From: CAYYNP01 sp964472545
GTDB lineage: Bacteria > Planctomycetota > Planctomycetia > Pirellulales > Thermoguttaceae
Assembly (NCBI GenBank): GCA_964472545.1
Contig: CAYYNP010000005.1
Span: 1 to 64,000, forward strand
DNA: 64,000 nt
Direction: 5' to 3'
Both the position numbers and the translations under genes were made by a program. Shown piece after piece: positions 28,515 through 37,199 of this stretch. The notes below the pieces were generated by a model, which was given only the letters and a program-made list of their open reading frames with translations, made no database searches and was not told where the DNA came from. Positions within the stretch are counted from its first letter, which is position 1, and each line of letters starts with the position of its first letter.

Positions 28515-29198
28515 CTACGGGACCAGCGCCGCAATCGCCCGGAAAATCAGCCGGGCCACCACGATGTAGGCGTTTCCCCAGGCCCCCTCGCGAAAGAACT
28601 GCACCTCGATGCCCGCCGAGCCCACGAACGGCCGCAGCATCCAGCCCATCTGGATGCCCACGAACATGTAGATCACCAGCCACGTCCAGAGCATCCCGCG
28701 GTGCTTCGGGTTGTGTCGGATGAGCGGCCGGTAGGCGGCGCGCAGCAGTCCTTGGGCGGCGAAACTGGCCACGGCGAACATCATCGCGTTGAACAAGATG
28801 GCCAGCGTGTAGTCGTCGCACGAGAGATACCAAACGGCCGTCAGCGGGGCCAGCGCGGCCAGCACGATCGCCAGCGCCGCCTGGGCCGAGACCAGCGCCC
28901 TGACCGCCGCCCCGAAATCGGATCGCAACCCGAACAGACTGTTGAGCACGAAGAAGCTGGGCATCGCGACGGCCGACGTCGCCAGCAGCAACATCGGCAC
29001 CTTGATCGCCGCGTAGACGATCTGCAGCGCCCGGCCGTCGGCGATGCCGCGAAAGCTGCCCAGCACGGCCCCATACGCCGCGGCGAAGACCACCACGATC
29101 AAGACCAGGTGCAACATCTCCCGGCGCGGCCGGGCCGATACGGGCGTGCGTTGGCGTTGCCGCAGCACGTCGTCGACGCGAAGTAGGAAGCTGACCAT
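28515..29198 (-). CDS. Membrane protein with QMGW.LRPF motif (paralogue B)
   Basis: The 227-aa protein is predicted to cross the membrane five or six times (segments near 30-50, 62-85, 100-122, 130-152, 165-190 and 208-225). The C-terminal stretch GIQMGWMLRPFVGS followed by EVQFFREGAWGN is shared with the upstream neighbour (GAQMGWVLRPFIGS...EFQWFRQRESN), so the pair is a tandem duplication. No catalytic residue pattern was recognised and I cannot name the function. Confidence 0.75.
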   Translation of the reverse strand: MVSFLLRVDDVLRQRQRTPVSARPRREMLHLVLIVVVFAAAYGAVLGSFRGIADGRALQIVYAAIKVPMLLLATSAVAMPSFFVLNSLFGLRSDFGAAVRALVSAQAALAIVLAALAPLTAVWYLSCDDYTLAILFNAMMFAVASFAAQGLLRAAYRPLIRHNPKHRGMLWTWLVIYMFVGIQMGWMLRPFVGSAGIEVQFFREGAWGNAYIVVARLIFRAIAALVP

Positions 29199-29249
29199 GG
29201 CAACCTCCGTAACCCCGGTGTCGCATGCGACGCCGAGAAGACGGATATC

Positions 29250-30143
29250 CTAGGAGAAGAGCGCCCCAATCGCCCTGGCAACCGCCTCGAAGAAGTTCGA
29301 CTCGCGTTGCCGAAACCACTGAAACTCCGCCTCGGGGGAGCCGATAAACGGACGCAACACCCAGCCCATCTGCGCACCGACCAGTCCGAACACGATGATC
29401 CAACACCCGAACACCTTCTTGACGTGCCGGCCCAACGTATGGTCCGCAATGCGATCCAGCGCCCCGGGCTCCTCGGCGAGTTCCGGTTCCAGCATCGGCA
29501 GAGGAGTCGTCGGGTCGTGGAACGGGACTTCTGGTCCGCCGTCCACATCGGCGGCTTCTGGATCGGAGTCTGGATCGGGCTCCGCATCGGCGTCGTCCGG
29601 CGGAGTGTCCTTTGGCGAATCGGGCCGTTGGGTGGTGCCCAGGGCGATGCCCATCCGGTGCAGCGTCTGCAAGAGGAACGTCAGCCCGATGACGCCCGAC
29701 ACGGCAAACACCGCGACGTTCAGCAGCACCATGAACGGATAGCTGGTCGTGCTCACCGAGAAGAAAGCGACAATTGTCCCCAGCGAGGCGAGCACGGCCA
29801 GGTTGACCCCCATCGCCGCGATCAGCAGACGCAAAAGGGCCGGCAGTGTCAGCCGAGAACCGACCAAGGCGTTGAACACGTACAGCGACGGGAACGTGAC
29901 CAGCAACGTGAGAAAGAACAACGCCGGCACTTTGAGCATGCTGGACAGAGTCTGCCGCAACTCGGGCTCCTCGATCCCGAAGATGGCATAGCAGCCCATG
30001 CAGATCCCGTAGAGCATTCCCAACACCAACACCACCGCCGCCATTCCCAACGGCTGCACGGCAATCGTCTGCTCCTGCAAAGCCGAAGGGCGGGTTGCCT
30101 CTCCGCGCAGGACACGATCCAGATCTTTGAGCGAACGCAGCAT
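29250..30143 (-). CDS. Membrane protein with QMGW.LRPF motif and acidic insert (paralogue A)
   Basis: The protein is 297 aa from the ATG at 30143, preceded by a G-rich site. It has the same membrane core and C-terminal QMGWVLRPFIGSP motif as the downstream paralogue, but carries an extra acidic, proline-rich segment at about 170-225 (DDADAEPDPDSDPEAAD). That insert is probably a cytoplasmic disordered loop. 51 bp separate the two genes, so they are likely one operon and may form a complex. Confidence 0.75.
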   Translation of the reverse strand: MLRSLKDLDRVLRGEATRPSALQEQTIAVQPLGMAAVVLVLGMLYGICMGCYAIFGIEEPELRQTLSSMLKVPALFFLTLLVTFPSLYVFNALVGSRLTLPALLRLLIAAMGVNLAVLASLGTIVAFFSVSTTSYPFMVLLNVAVFAVSGVIGLTFLLQTLHRMGIALGTTQRPDSPKDTPPDDADAEPDPDSDPEAADVDGGPEVPFHDPTTPLPMLEPELAEEPGALDRIADHTLGRHVKKVFGCWIIVFGLVGAQMGWVLRPFIGSPEAEFQWFRQRESNFFEAVARAIGALFS

Positions 30144-30488
30144 GACATGACCCCCCGGTGAATCGGAGTAGCTTTGCAACGCAAAGCATTCTAGCATGGT
30201 TGTTTGGGCAAGTAAAGCAGAATCTGGGGAAATGCCTCGCCAGAGGGGATGGCAGAATGGGCGAAAGTGGCCGCAAACGACTTTATCGCTTACAATTCAG
30301 AGTGTCGCTTGCCCCTGTCGTGGAGCCCCATCCGCTGGAGACGCTGCCGTGGAAATCGTGCTGATTTGCCTGTTCCTGGTCCTGCTCGCGTTGATCCGCG
30401 GCAGTTGCGGCACGTGAGGCTAGTCGACCGCGACTCGGTTCGAGTCCTCCACGCAATCTTCCTCAAAGCGCCGCAGTCGTTGGTGGCT
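30144..30488. other. Intergenic region 3' to galE
   Basis: 345 bp between the paralogous membrane genes and galE. Apart from the possible micro-ORF at 30349-30417 I see no gene. Confidence 0.4.
30349..30417 (+). CDS. Possible 22-aa hydrophobic micropeptide
   Basis: A GTG at 30349, 9 nt after GGAG, opens a 22-codon frame encoding MEIVLICLFLVLLALIRG followed by SCGT. It would form a single membrane helix. There is no independent support, so this is a low-confidence call that could be chance. Confidence 0.2.
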   Translation: MEIVLICLFLVLLALIRGSCGT

Positions 30489-31478
30489 TCATGTCGCGTA
30501 GCCGGCCGGATGCTCGCGAAACCAGCCCCACGCCGTGGCCACGATCCGGTCGAGTTCGGTGTAATCGGCCGACCATCCGAGTTCGCCGCAGATCTTCTCG
30601 GCGTTGGCAAACAACACGGCCGGATCGCCGGGGCGTCGGGGGCCGTATTCGATGGGGATGTCGATGCCGGTTACCCGACGCGCCGCTTCGACCACCTCGG
30701 CAACCGAATACCCCCGGCCGATGCCCAGGTTGTAGAACCGCGCGTCGCCCGGCTGAAGCGCGCCCATCACCGCCATGTGGGCCGCGATGAGGTCTTCGAC
30801 GTGGATGTAGTCGCGGATGCAGGTGCCGTCGGGCGTGGGATAGTCGGTGCCGAAGACGGTGACTTTTTCACGGCGGCCAAGCGCGGCGTGCAGCAGGACG
30901 GGAATCAGGTGCGTTTCCGGGTCGTGGTCTTCGCCCAGCGATCCGTCGGCCGCAGAGCCGGCCACGTTGAAATAGCGCAGCGCGGCGTAAGAGAACTCCC
31001 CGTCGGCCGCGCCGTAGTCTCTTAGCACCCGCTCGACGCACCACTTCGACCAACCGTAAGGGTTGATCGGCTGCTGCGGCATCGTCTCCACGATGGGCGT
31101 CGCTTCCGGCTCGCCGTAGGTGGCGCAGGTGGAACTGAACACCAACCGCTTCACGCCGGCGGTCTGCATCGCCTTGAGCAGACTGACGGTGCCGGCCGTG
31201 TTGTTGTCGTAGTAGATCAGCGGCTCGGTGACCGACTCGCCCACGTAGGCCAGCGCGGCGAAGTGCATTACGCAGTCGATCGCTTGCTCTCGGAGCACGT
31301 CGGCCAGGGCGTCGGTTTGGGCCAAATCGAGCTGCTCGAAGGCGGCCCGCGGGTGGACCGCCTGGCGGTGTCCGCGGAAGAGGTTGTCGACCGCCACGAC
31401 CCGATGTCCGGCTTCGATGAGTTGCTTGACGGCGTGCGAGCCGATGTAGCCGGCCCCGCCGGCGACCATCACGTTCAT
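30489..31478 (-). CDS. galE: UDP-glucose 4-epimerase
   Basis: The 329-aa enzyme interconverts UDP-glucose and UDP-galactose using tightly bound NAD. It starts at the ATG at 31478, preceded by GGAAGGGA. The extended SDR signatures are intact: GGAGYIGSH (residues 6-14), the catalytic FSSTCATYG serine, and YGWSK (YxxxK), followed by ALRYFNVAGS. Length is normal. Upstream lie two dispersed hairpin repeats and, in the opposite direction, rfbD. Both supply surface-sugar precursors. Confidence 0.95.
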   Translation of the reverse strand: MNVMVAGGAGYIGSHAVKQLIEAGHRVVAVDNLFRGHRQAVHPRAAFEQLDLAQTDALADVLREQAIDCVMHFAALAYVGESVTEPLIYYDNNTAGTVSLLKAMQTAGVKRLVFSSTCATYGEPEATPIVETMPQQPINPYGWSKWCVERVLRDYGAADGEFSYAALRYFNVAGSAADGSLGEDHDPETHLIPVLLHAALGRREKVTVFGTDYPTPDGTCIRDYIHVEDLIAAHMAVMGALQPGDARFYNLGIGRGYSVAEVVEAARRVTGIDIPIEYGPRRPGDPAVLFANAEKICGELGWSADYTELDRIVATAWGWFREHPAGYAT

Positions 31479-31513
31479 TCGATTCCCTTCCGCATGACAC
31501 TTGAAGCTGCACG

Positions 31514-31596
31514 GCAACGAAAAGGGGACAGGTCCAATTTGTGCGAAGCACCCTTCGGGCCGTTCCGGCAAATTGGACCCGTCCCCTTTTCGTTGC
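31514..31596. repeat. AAAAGGGGACAGG inverted repeat (REP-like)
   Basis: The 28-nt arms at 31514-31541 and 31569-31596 are inverted copies with one mismatch (GCAACGAAAAGGGGACAGG / its complement). This GGGGAC...AAATT sequence resembles palindromes that in many genomes are associated with REP-associated tyrosine transposases (IS200-like). None is in this window. Confidence 0.75.
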
Positions 31597-31734
31597 AGGA
31601 TTTCGGCGGCACGACGCTAGACATACAATTCGACGTCGCGAAGTGCCGTCTGTCAAGCCCGCCCCACCTCGACGCACGTCCCGGCAAGGGCTACACTCGC
31701 GTGCAGTACGTGATGACCGTCAGACTAGATTAAC

Positions 31735-31832
31735 GGGTGGCTGGGGGTAAAGCGCAACGGTGCCCCAGGTTGCCGGCGCTTCCTTAGTCGTGCAAGTTTC
31801 TGGGGCACCGTTGCGCTTTGCCCCAGCCACCC
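31735..31832. repeat. GGGTGGCTGGGG inverted repeat, copy 1
   Basis: Arms at 31735-31767 and 31801-31832 (GGGTGGCTGGGG..AAAGCGCAACGG) are inverted copies with one mismatch and one indel around a 33-nt loop. A second copy with almost the same arm sequence lies at 55331-55423, so this is a dispersed family. This one lies in the galE/rfbD promoter region. Confidence 0.8.
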
Positions 31833-31923
31833 AACCGCCAATAGCAGGTGGCACACTCGGCCGCCAAGATCGTTCGAAGGGCCGTCAGCGATCGACTCCC
31901 GATCGCCCGTGGAGACAACGACC

Positions 31924-32829
31924 ATGCCGATCCTCGTCACGGGTGCCCACGGGCAATTGGGCGGCGAACTCTGCCGGCGGCTCGCCCCAGATACGATCGA
32001 CCCGGACGCGATCGGTGTGGACGTCGATACGCTCGATTTGACCGACGGGGACGCCGTCCGCCGCACGCTGCGAGAATTGCAGCCGGAGGCGGTGATCAAC
32101 TGCGCAGCCTACACCCAAGTCGATCGGGCGGAGGCCGAACCCGAGGCGGCTCGGGCCGTGAACGCCGCGGCGGTCGAGCACCTGGCCGACGCGTGTGCCG
32201 AGTTGGAATGTCCCTTGGTTCAGATCAGCACCGATCACGTGTTCGACGGGCCGCCGGACCGCACGCGGCCGTTTGGCGAGGACGACCGGCCCTCACCGCG
32301 AGGCGTCTATGCCGCTACCAAGCTCGACGGCGAACGGGCGGCCGTCCGTTGCGCGAAGCACTTGATCGTGCGGACCTGTGGTCTCTATGCGCGGCCGTCC
32401 AATCGCCCGGCAGAAGAAGATCGGGCACGCAATTTCGTCAAGACGATGCTCCGTCTGGGGGCCGAGCGGGCCAAGTTGCGGATCGTCGCCGACCAGTTCT
32501 GCACGCCCAGCTACGTCCCCCACGTCGCCCGGGCTGTGCTGCTTCTGCTGCAAGCGGCTCGAGCCGGCAGCGCGGACTGGGGGATCTACCACGTGACAAA
32601 CCGCGGCGTAACGACCTGGTTCGATTTCGCCGACGAGATCTTTCGCCTGGCGGGGATCGACGTCGTACGGGAACCGATCACCACGGCCGAATACGACGCC
32701 GCGGCGCCCCGCCCGGCCTACAGCGTGCTAGATACGGCCAAGTATCACGCACTCGGCGGCCCGACCATGCCGACGTGGCAGGAAGCGATCGCCGAACGTC
32801 TGGCCGAAACCTCGGGAGCCAACCGATGA
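31924..32829 (+). CDS. rfbD: dTDP-4-dehydrorhamnose reductase
   Basis: The 301-aa SDR reduces dTDP-4-keto-L-rhamnose to dTDP-L-rhamnose. The ATG at 31924 is used; a longer form from 31909 adds five residues. Motifs: TGAHGQLGGEL (residues 5-15), NCAAYTQVD, QISTDHVFDG, and PRGVYAATKLDGE with the YxxxK pair. It is slightly more diverged than model RfbD and no rfbA, B or C genes are nearby, so the exact substrate is likely but not certain. It overlaps the next SDR by 4 bp. Confidence 0.87.
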   Translation: MPILVTGAHGQLGGELCRRLAPDTIDPDAIGVDVDTLDLTDGDAVRRTLRELQPEAVINCAAYTQVDRAEAEPEAARAVNAAAVEHLADACAELECPLVQISTDHVFDGPPDRTRPFGEDDRPSPRGVYAATKLDGERAAVRCAKHLIVRTCGLYARPSNRPAEEDRARNFVKTMLRLGAERAKLRIVADQFCTPSYVPHVARAVLLLLQAARAGSADWGIYHVTNRGVTTWFDFADEIFRLAGIDVVREPITTAEYDAAAPRPAYSVLDTAKYHALGGPTMPTWQEAIAERLAETSGANR

Positions 32830-33587
32830 GCGAATCCGCCGGCGGCAAAGTCGCCCTGATTACCGGCAGCGGCAAGCGCCGCGTGGGAAACGTCGTCGCC
32901 CGGGCGTTGGCGGCTCGGGGATATTCGATCGCGTTGCACTACAACCGCTCGGCCGACGACGCCCGGCGGAGTGTGGCCGAGATCGAGCAGCAAGGAGTCC
33001 GGGCGGCCGCGTGGCAGGCCGACGTGGCCGACGAGTTGCAGGTCGACCGGATGATCGACGCCGTATTCGACCGCTTCGGACGGCTCGACGTGCTGGTCAC
33101 CGCGGCGGCCGTGTGGGACCCGAAACCGCTGGAGGAAACCACGGCCGAAGACGTCCGGCGCCAGTTCAACGTCAACGCCCTGGGCACGTTTCTCTGCTGC
33201 CGCAAGGCGGGCCTGATGATGGCCGGGCAGCCCCAGGGCGGCGCGATCGTGACCGTCGGCGATTGGGCCATCGAGCGGCCGTATCTCGACTACGCCGCCT
33301 ACTTCCTCAGCAAAGGCGCGATCCCGACGCTGACGCGGACCCTGGCCGTCGAGTTGGCCCGGCGCAACCCGCGGGTCCGCGTCAATTGCGTCTTGCCCGG
33401 CCCGGTGATGCTGCACAAGACGCTCTCGGAAGCCGAGCGTCAAGAGGCGATCGCCGGAACGCTCGTGCGGCGCGAAGGGACTCCCGAACACGTCGGTCAG
33501 GCAGTCGTTTCGCTGGTCGAGAACGACTTCGTCACCGGCGTCTGCCTGCCGGTCGACGGCGGCCGGACGATTGCGGGGGCTTGGTAG
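32826..33587 (+). CDS. PTR1/FolM-like SDR (pteridine-reductase-like)
   Basis: The 253-aa classical SDR starts at the ATGA overlap with rfbD. The cofactor site reads TGSGKRRVG and is followed by ALHYNRSADDA; the usual catalytic serine is replaced by Asp in VTVGDWA; and YFLSKGA supplies the Y and K. An Asp at that place and the HY(N/H)RS box are traits of the pteridine reductase PTR1 and FolM, which reduce dihydropteridines. A bacterial 3-oxoacyl reductase role is less likely. Cotranslation with rfbD is unexplained; tetrahydromonapterin or another cofactor may be involved. Confidence 0.78.
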   Translation: MSESAGGKVALITGSGKRRVGNVVARALAARGYSIALHYNRSADDARRSVAEIEQQGVRAAAWQADVADELQVDRMIDAVFDRFGRLDVLVTAAAVWDPKPLEETTAEDVRRQFNVNALGTFLCCRKAGLMMAGQPQGGAIVTVGDWAIERPYLDYAAYFLSKGAIPTLTRTLAVELARRNPRVRVNCVLPGPVMLHKTLSEAERQEAIAGTLVRREGTPEHVGQAVVSLVENDFVTGVCLPVDGGRTIAGAW

Positions 33588-33666
33588 GCGGTTGCTGGCA
33601 AGAGTGTCCGGGGACGCAGCCACGAGAAGTGCCGCATGTGAATCGGATCCTCTTGTTGCTCCGCAA

Positions 33667-33728
33667 CCCCGACGCTTTTCCGGCAAAGCGCGAGAGGTGG
33701 CTGCGACCATTGCGGAAAAGCGTCGGGG
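33667..33728. repeat. CCCCGACGCTTTTCCG inverted repeat
   Basis: The 16-nt arms at 33667-33682 and 33713-33728 are perfect inverted copies around 30 nt. It lies 80 bp past the SDR stop and could act as a terminator, but the form fits the other dispersed hairpins of this window. Confidence 0.65.
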
Positions 33729-33833
33729 CCACCCGGCAGTTTGGCCGCCTTTCTTGCCACCGCCGGCCATCTCCGCTACACTCGAACGCGTGGGCCGTTG
33801 GTATCCCAGTCACGTCTTGATACAGGGAACGTC

Positions 33834-34490
33834 ATGTCGAGCGAAGCACAGAAGGTCGAAGATCTGTCGAAGTGGGAATACATGCAGTTGAATCGGAAGA
33901 CGGAGGAGTATCTGATCAACGACATGAACAAGCTCGGGGAAGAGGGCTGGGAGTTGGTGGCGATCACGCGGCAGAAGGACGCCAAGTCGGGAATGGGGGC
34001 CGGCGTGGCCTGGGTCGCCTTCCTGAAACGGCCCTATACCGGCACGATCGATAGGCACGAAATCGTCAAAGCGGCGGCCAAGGTCGCCGCGCCGGTTGCC
34101 GGCGAGGAGGCTCCGAAAGCTGACGAATCGAGCGAATCGGGCGAATCGGGCGGGTTCGATTTCGATTCCGACGCGGCGCTGGCGCCGCCGACCGCGTCGC
34201 CGGCGTTTGGGCTGCCCTCTTCGGCGCCGCCTTCGCCCGCCCCACCTTCGCCAGTTCCCTCGCCCTCGATCGCGCCTCCGCCGATGCCGGGCGGCGATGC
34301 GGGCGGCGATGCGGGCGGTGAAACGGGCGCCGACGCACCGCCGTCGGACGAGACCGCCGATGGCGATAGCGGAACGGAATCTGCCGCTGAGGACGATGCA
34401 GACGCAGCGCCGATCGTCGAGGAGCCCGAGGAAATCGAGATCCTTGATGACGACGACGATGACGTCTTCACCTTCTCCGACGAGAAGTAG
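33834..34490 (+). CDS. DUF4177-like protein with disordered acidic/proline tail
   Basis: The 218-aa protein opens with a small domain (residues 8-65) containing KWEYMQL, LGEEGWELVAI and AWVAFLKRP, which is the DUF4177 pattern. The rest (70-218) is low-complexity Ala/Pro/Asp/Glu with GGDAGGDAGG and an acidic stretch of aspartates near the end, and is surely disordered. Function is unknown. It is convergent with the small secreted gene at 34494-34739, 3 bp away. Confidence 0.75.
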   Translation: MSSEAQKVEDLSKWEYMQLNRKTEEYLINDMNKLGEEGWELVAITRQKDAKSGMGAGVAWVAFLKRPYTGTIDRHEIVKAAAKVAAPVAGEEAPKADESSESGESGGFDFDSDAALAPPTASPAFGLPSSAPPSPAPPSPVPSPSIAPPPMPGGDAGGDAGGETGADAPPSDETADGDSGTESAAEDDADAAPIVEEPEEIEILDDDDDDVFTFSDEK

Positions 34491-34493
34491 CGG

Positions 34494-34739
34494 CTAGCGG
34501 CCGCCGCGGCGCCTATTGAAGGCACGCAGGGTGTTGCCGACGATGTGGCCCGGCCGGTTGGGCCGCTGCAACAGCGGCATGCTGCGGATCGAAGTGCGAG
34601 AAACGGTGGCGCGGCGGACGGGAGTCGCCGTGCTGCCGGTCGAAGTGGTACTCTCCCCGTCGGCGCGGGCCGCGGCGGCCCCACCCAAGATCATCAGCCC
34701 ACCTACGACACCCACACCAATCAGTCGGCGAATACTCAC
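34494..34739 (-). CDS. Small basic exported protein
   Basis: This is an 81-aa protein from the GTG at 34739, chosen because GGGAG lies 8 nt upstream and a signal peptide follows (RRLIGVGVVGGLMILGGAAAARA). The mature part is about 55 aa, rich in Arg, Ser and Thr (TPVRRATVSRTSIRS, NTLRAFNRRRGGR). I do not recognise a family. Confidence 0.6.
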   Translation of the reverse strand: MSIRRLIGVGVVGGLMILGGAAAARADGESTTSTGSTATPVRRATVSRTSIRSMPLLQRPNRPGHIVGNTLRAFNRRRGGR

Positions 34740-34943
34740 GATCTTCGCTCCCGGCAAAGAAACACAGACTTCTCCATGCGCGCCACGGGTCGGGGCGCGG
34801 GGTGCCGCCGTGGCCCCTGGAAAGTATAGGTGACGAAGCGGCGCGGCGCGGAATCTGCGCGGCTTTTTTCGCGGCAAAGAGACCGGAAGAAGACGCTGCG
34901 TTGCATCAGCCTACAAACTCTGCCCCGTCACGCCTGCCAGTTG

Positions 34944-35501
34944 CTAGCAATCACGTGACGCGACAGCCGCCACAGTGGCCGGGCGCTGCACGTTCTTGGC
35001 CGTGAAATCGAAGTCGTACTTGCTCAATTGCAGCAGCAGCAGCCCCACGGAAATCGTCAACATCAGCAGAGCAATGCCCAAGAGCACGGTGAACGGGTTG
35101 GCATGGGTCAGCGCGTAGACTAGGCCGCCCTTCTTCTCTTCTGCCTCCTCCTCCATTTCGTCCGCCCCCTCGTCCAGCAAACCTTGTGCGCCGGCGTCTT
35201 CGTCCAAGACCGGCAGCGCGCCGGCGTCATCGGTGAGCATGTCGCCGGAAAGCACATCGTCGGCGAGCGGGTCGCCGGAGGCGGCGTCCGCAGCAAGGAG
35301 ATCGTCGGCGACTGCGTCCTCGCTTAGCGTATCCTCGCTCAGCAGGCCCTCAGCGTTCTCCAACGGCGCATCGTCGGAAAGCGGCTCCAAGACGGCGCCG
35401 TCGTCGAGACCACCGTCGTTGAGACCTCCGCCATCGGCCGCCGCATCGTCTTCGAAATTCAGTTCGCCGAAATCGAGTTCATCGTCGTTGGTACCGGCCA
35501 C
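34944..35501 (-). CDS. Acidic protein with single C-terminal membrane helix
   Basis: The 185-aa protein starts at GTG 35501 after AAGGAG. Residues 1-125 are highly acidic and low in complexity (LSEDTLSEDAVADDLL-like repeats), then KKGG marks a membrane boundary and one transmembrane helix spans about 140-162, followed by a short tail. The shape is of a tail-anchored or bitopic protein with a disordered cytoplasmic part. Function unknown. The neighbour at 33834 is similarly acidic, but no homology is clear. Confidence 0.65.
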   Translation of the reverse strand: MAGTNDDELDFGELNFEDDAAADGGGLNDGGLDDGAVLEPLSDDAPLENAEGLLSEDTLSEDAVADDLLAADAASGDPLADDVLSGDMLTDDAGALPVLDEDAGAQGLLDEGADEMEEEAEEKKGGLVYALTHANPFTVLLGIALLMLTISVGLLLLQLSKYDFDFTAKNVQRPATVAAVASRDC

Positions 35502-35670
35502 AACAACTCCTTGTCGCGAAGAGACCCGGCCGCCGCGGCCGGCGGCCAGAGGTTGGGGATTTGTGCGGTCCGCCAGAAGCGGACCCTATCTTCTGCGCAC
35601 AACTCCCATTATAACTCCCTGAGGTGGGGTCCGCTACCAGAAAACCGCGCTTCAAAGGCCCAAGCAGCGT

Positions 35671-37110
35671 TTAGTATTCCGCCCGTCCTACGTAGTTGCA
35701 GCCGATCAGATAGCATCGCTTGCCGTCGTGCCAAACACGCGTGACGTGGGCCACCTGGGCGATCAGGTAGGAAACGTCGGGATCCAATCCTAGAGCAACA
35801 ATTAGATTCCCCGACGTAGGTGGACTATTGAGGAGAAAGGAGCACCCTCCAGTGGTAATGTCGTTACAGCGGATATCGATGAACTCCTCCAGTTCGGGGA
35901 GGTTACCGTCCATGATCGGCGCCATTTTCTGGCGATACGGGTAGGATTTTCGCCGGCGACTGCGGCGATCGGTCTTGGCGGCTGGGTTTGCGCCCTTGGC
36001 CGAATCTGCGCCCTTGGCGGCCGATTCTGCGTCCCCATCTTCCGAGGGTTGGCCCTCACGAGCCTGTTCCAACGCCGCTTGAGCTTCTTCGGCCGACTGC
36101 TCAGCCCGGTCGGCCCTTTCCGTTGCCTCATGCTGCGCGGTCACGTCGATGCCGGTGGCCACGATGACGTCGATCTGGCCGCCCTCACCGCAGACCGCCC
36201 GGCACGACCAAGCAATCTGCCGCTGTTCGCCGTGCTTCGTCAACAGGGAGGTGTTGAACTCGACCGTCGAATCAGGGGTATCGATCCCCTCGAACGAGCT
36301 GCGAAACGCGTCGGCCTCTTCCGAAACGGCAAAAACGCTCCAGACGGCGCGGCCGCGGATCTCCTCCGCCGAGAAACCGGTCATCTGATGGCCGCTCGCG
36401 TTGAGGCTCTCGATCTGCCACGCGGTGTCGAGTGTGAGCACCAGTGCATCGACCGTTTGCAGCACTTCGGCCGCCATTCGCCGCTCGCTTTTCAGCAGGT
36501 CTTCGGCCCGTTTGCGGGCGGCCGTGGCGGCGACCAGATGCGCGATCGTCTCGGCAAACAGCAGGTCTTCTTCGACGAATTCTAGACCCCGGCGGCTCAG
36601 CGCAGCCAGCGCGCCGAACGAGCAATCCTGCAATTGCACGGGCACGGCCAACGCGCTGACGATGCCCTCTCTGCGCAACAGCACATCGGCGAAACGTTGC
36701 TCCTCGCGAAGGTCGTTCACCACGACCGGATGGGCCTCCCGCAGTGCGTAGCCGGCCAGAGAGTCCGTCCCCTCGCTGCCGCACTCGTGGGTATCGACGT
36801 GCTGCTTGTCTTCCCCAGACGCGGGGCGTGTGAGTTGCTGGAGCAACGAGCCGCCGTCGGGCGAGAGTTCGGCCACCGCGTGGCATTCGGTCTCCAAGGC
36901 CCCGGACATCAACGCGGCGGCGTCCTGCAGGAGGATGGAAATCGCCGGCGGCGCGACCGCCCGGCGGCCGATGGCGACCAACGCCCGGCGCCGGCGCAGC
37001 GCGGCATCGACTGACGCTTCGCCGTCGCCGGAGGCAACGGAAGTCGAAACCGGTGGCGCCGCCTCGTGCGAGGAAAGGTCGACTGGATGTTCCACGGAAG
37101 TGTCTGCCAC
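35671..37110 (-). CDS. GAF-PAS-PilZ signalling protein
   Basis: The protein is 479 aa from the GTG at 37110 (GGGGAG 8 nt upstream). An N-terminal GAF-like sensor (about 40-190, with AVPVQLQDCSFGALAALSRR) is followed by a PAS domain (about 210-330, MTGFSAEEIRGRAVWS), a helical linker (TERADRAEQSAEEAQAALEQ), and a C-terminal PilZ-like domain (about 380-479: RRRSRRRKSYPYR, DITTGGCSFLL). PilZ binds cyclic di-GMP through an arginine-rich RxxxR-type start and a D/NxSxxG motif; here the second motif reads DITTGG. It lies 89 bp from a GGDEF-like gene, supporting a c-di-GMP role. Confidence 0.83.
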   Translation of the reverse strand: MADTSVEHPVDLSSHEAAPPVSTSVASGDGEASVDAALRRRRALVAIGRRAVAPPAISILLQDAAALMSGALETECHAVAELSPDGGSLLQQLTRPASGEDKQHVDTHECGSEGTDSLAGYALREAHPVVVNDLREEQRFADVLLRREGIVSALAVPVQLQDCSFGALAALSRRGLEFVEEDLLFAETIAHLVAATAARKRAEDLLKSERRMAAEVLQTVDALVLTLDTAWQIESLNASGHQMTGFSAEEIRGRAVWSVFAVSEEADAFRSSFEGIDTPDSTVEFNTSLLTKHGEQRQIAWSCRAVCGEGGQIDVIVATGIDVTAQHEATERADRAEQSAEEAQAALEQAREGQPSEDGDAESAAKGADSAKGANPAAKTDRRSRRRKSYPYRQKMAPIMDGNLPELEEFIDIRCNDITTGGCSFLLNSPPTSGNLIVALGLDPDVSYLIAQVAHVTRVWHDGKRCYLIGCNYVGRAEY

Positions 37111-37199
37111 GTTGGGTCTCCCCAAGAGTCGCCTTTGGCGGAACAATGGGCTACGTTTTCTGCTCGCGCCACCTTCGCGGAGCTAAAGGCGGCTTCCTT

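Noticed and set aside
30405..30480. GGTTCGAGTCC looked like a tRNA T-arm
   Set aside because: The surrounding bases form only a GACTCG/CGAGTC palindrome; no acceptor, D or anticodon stems exist.
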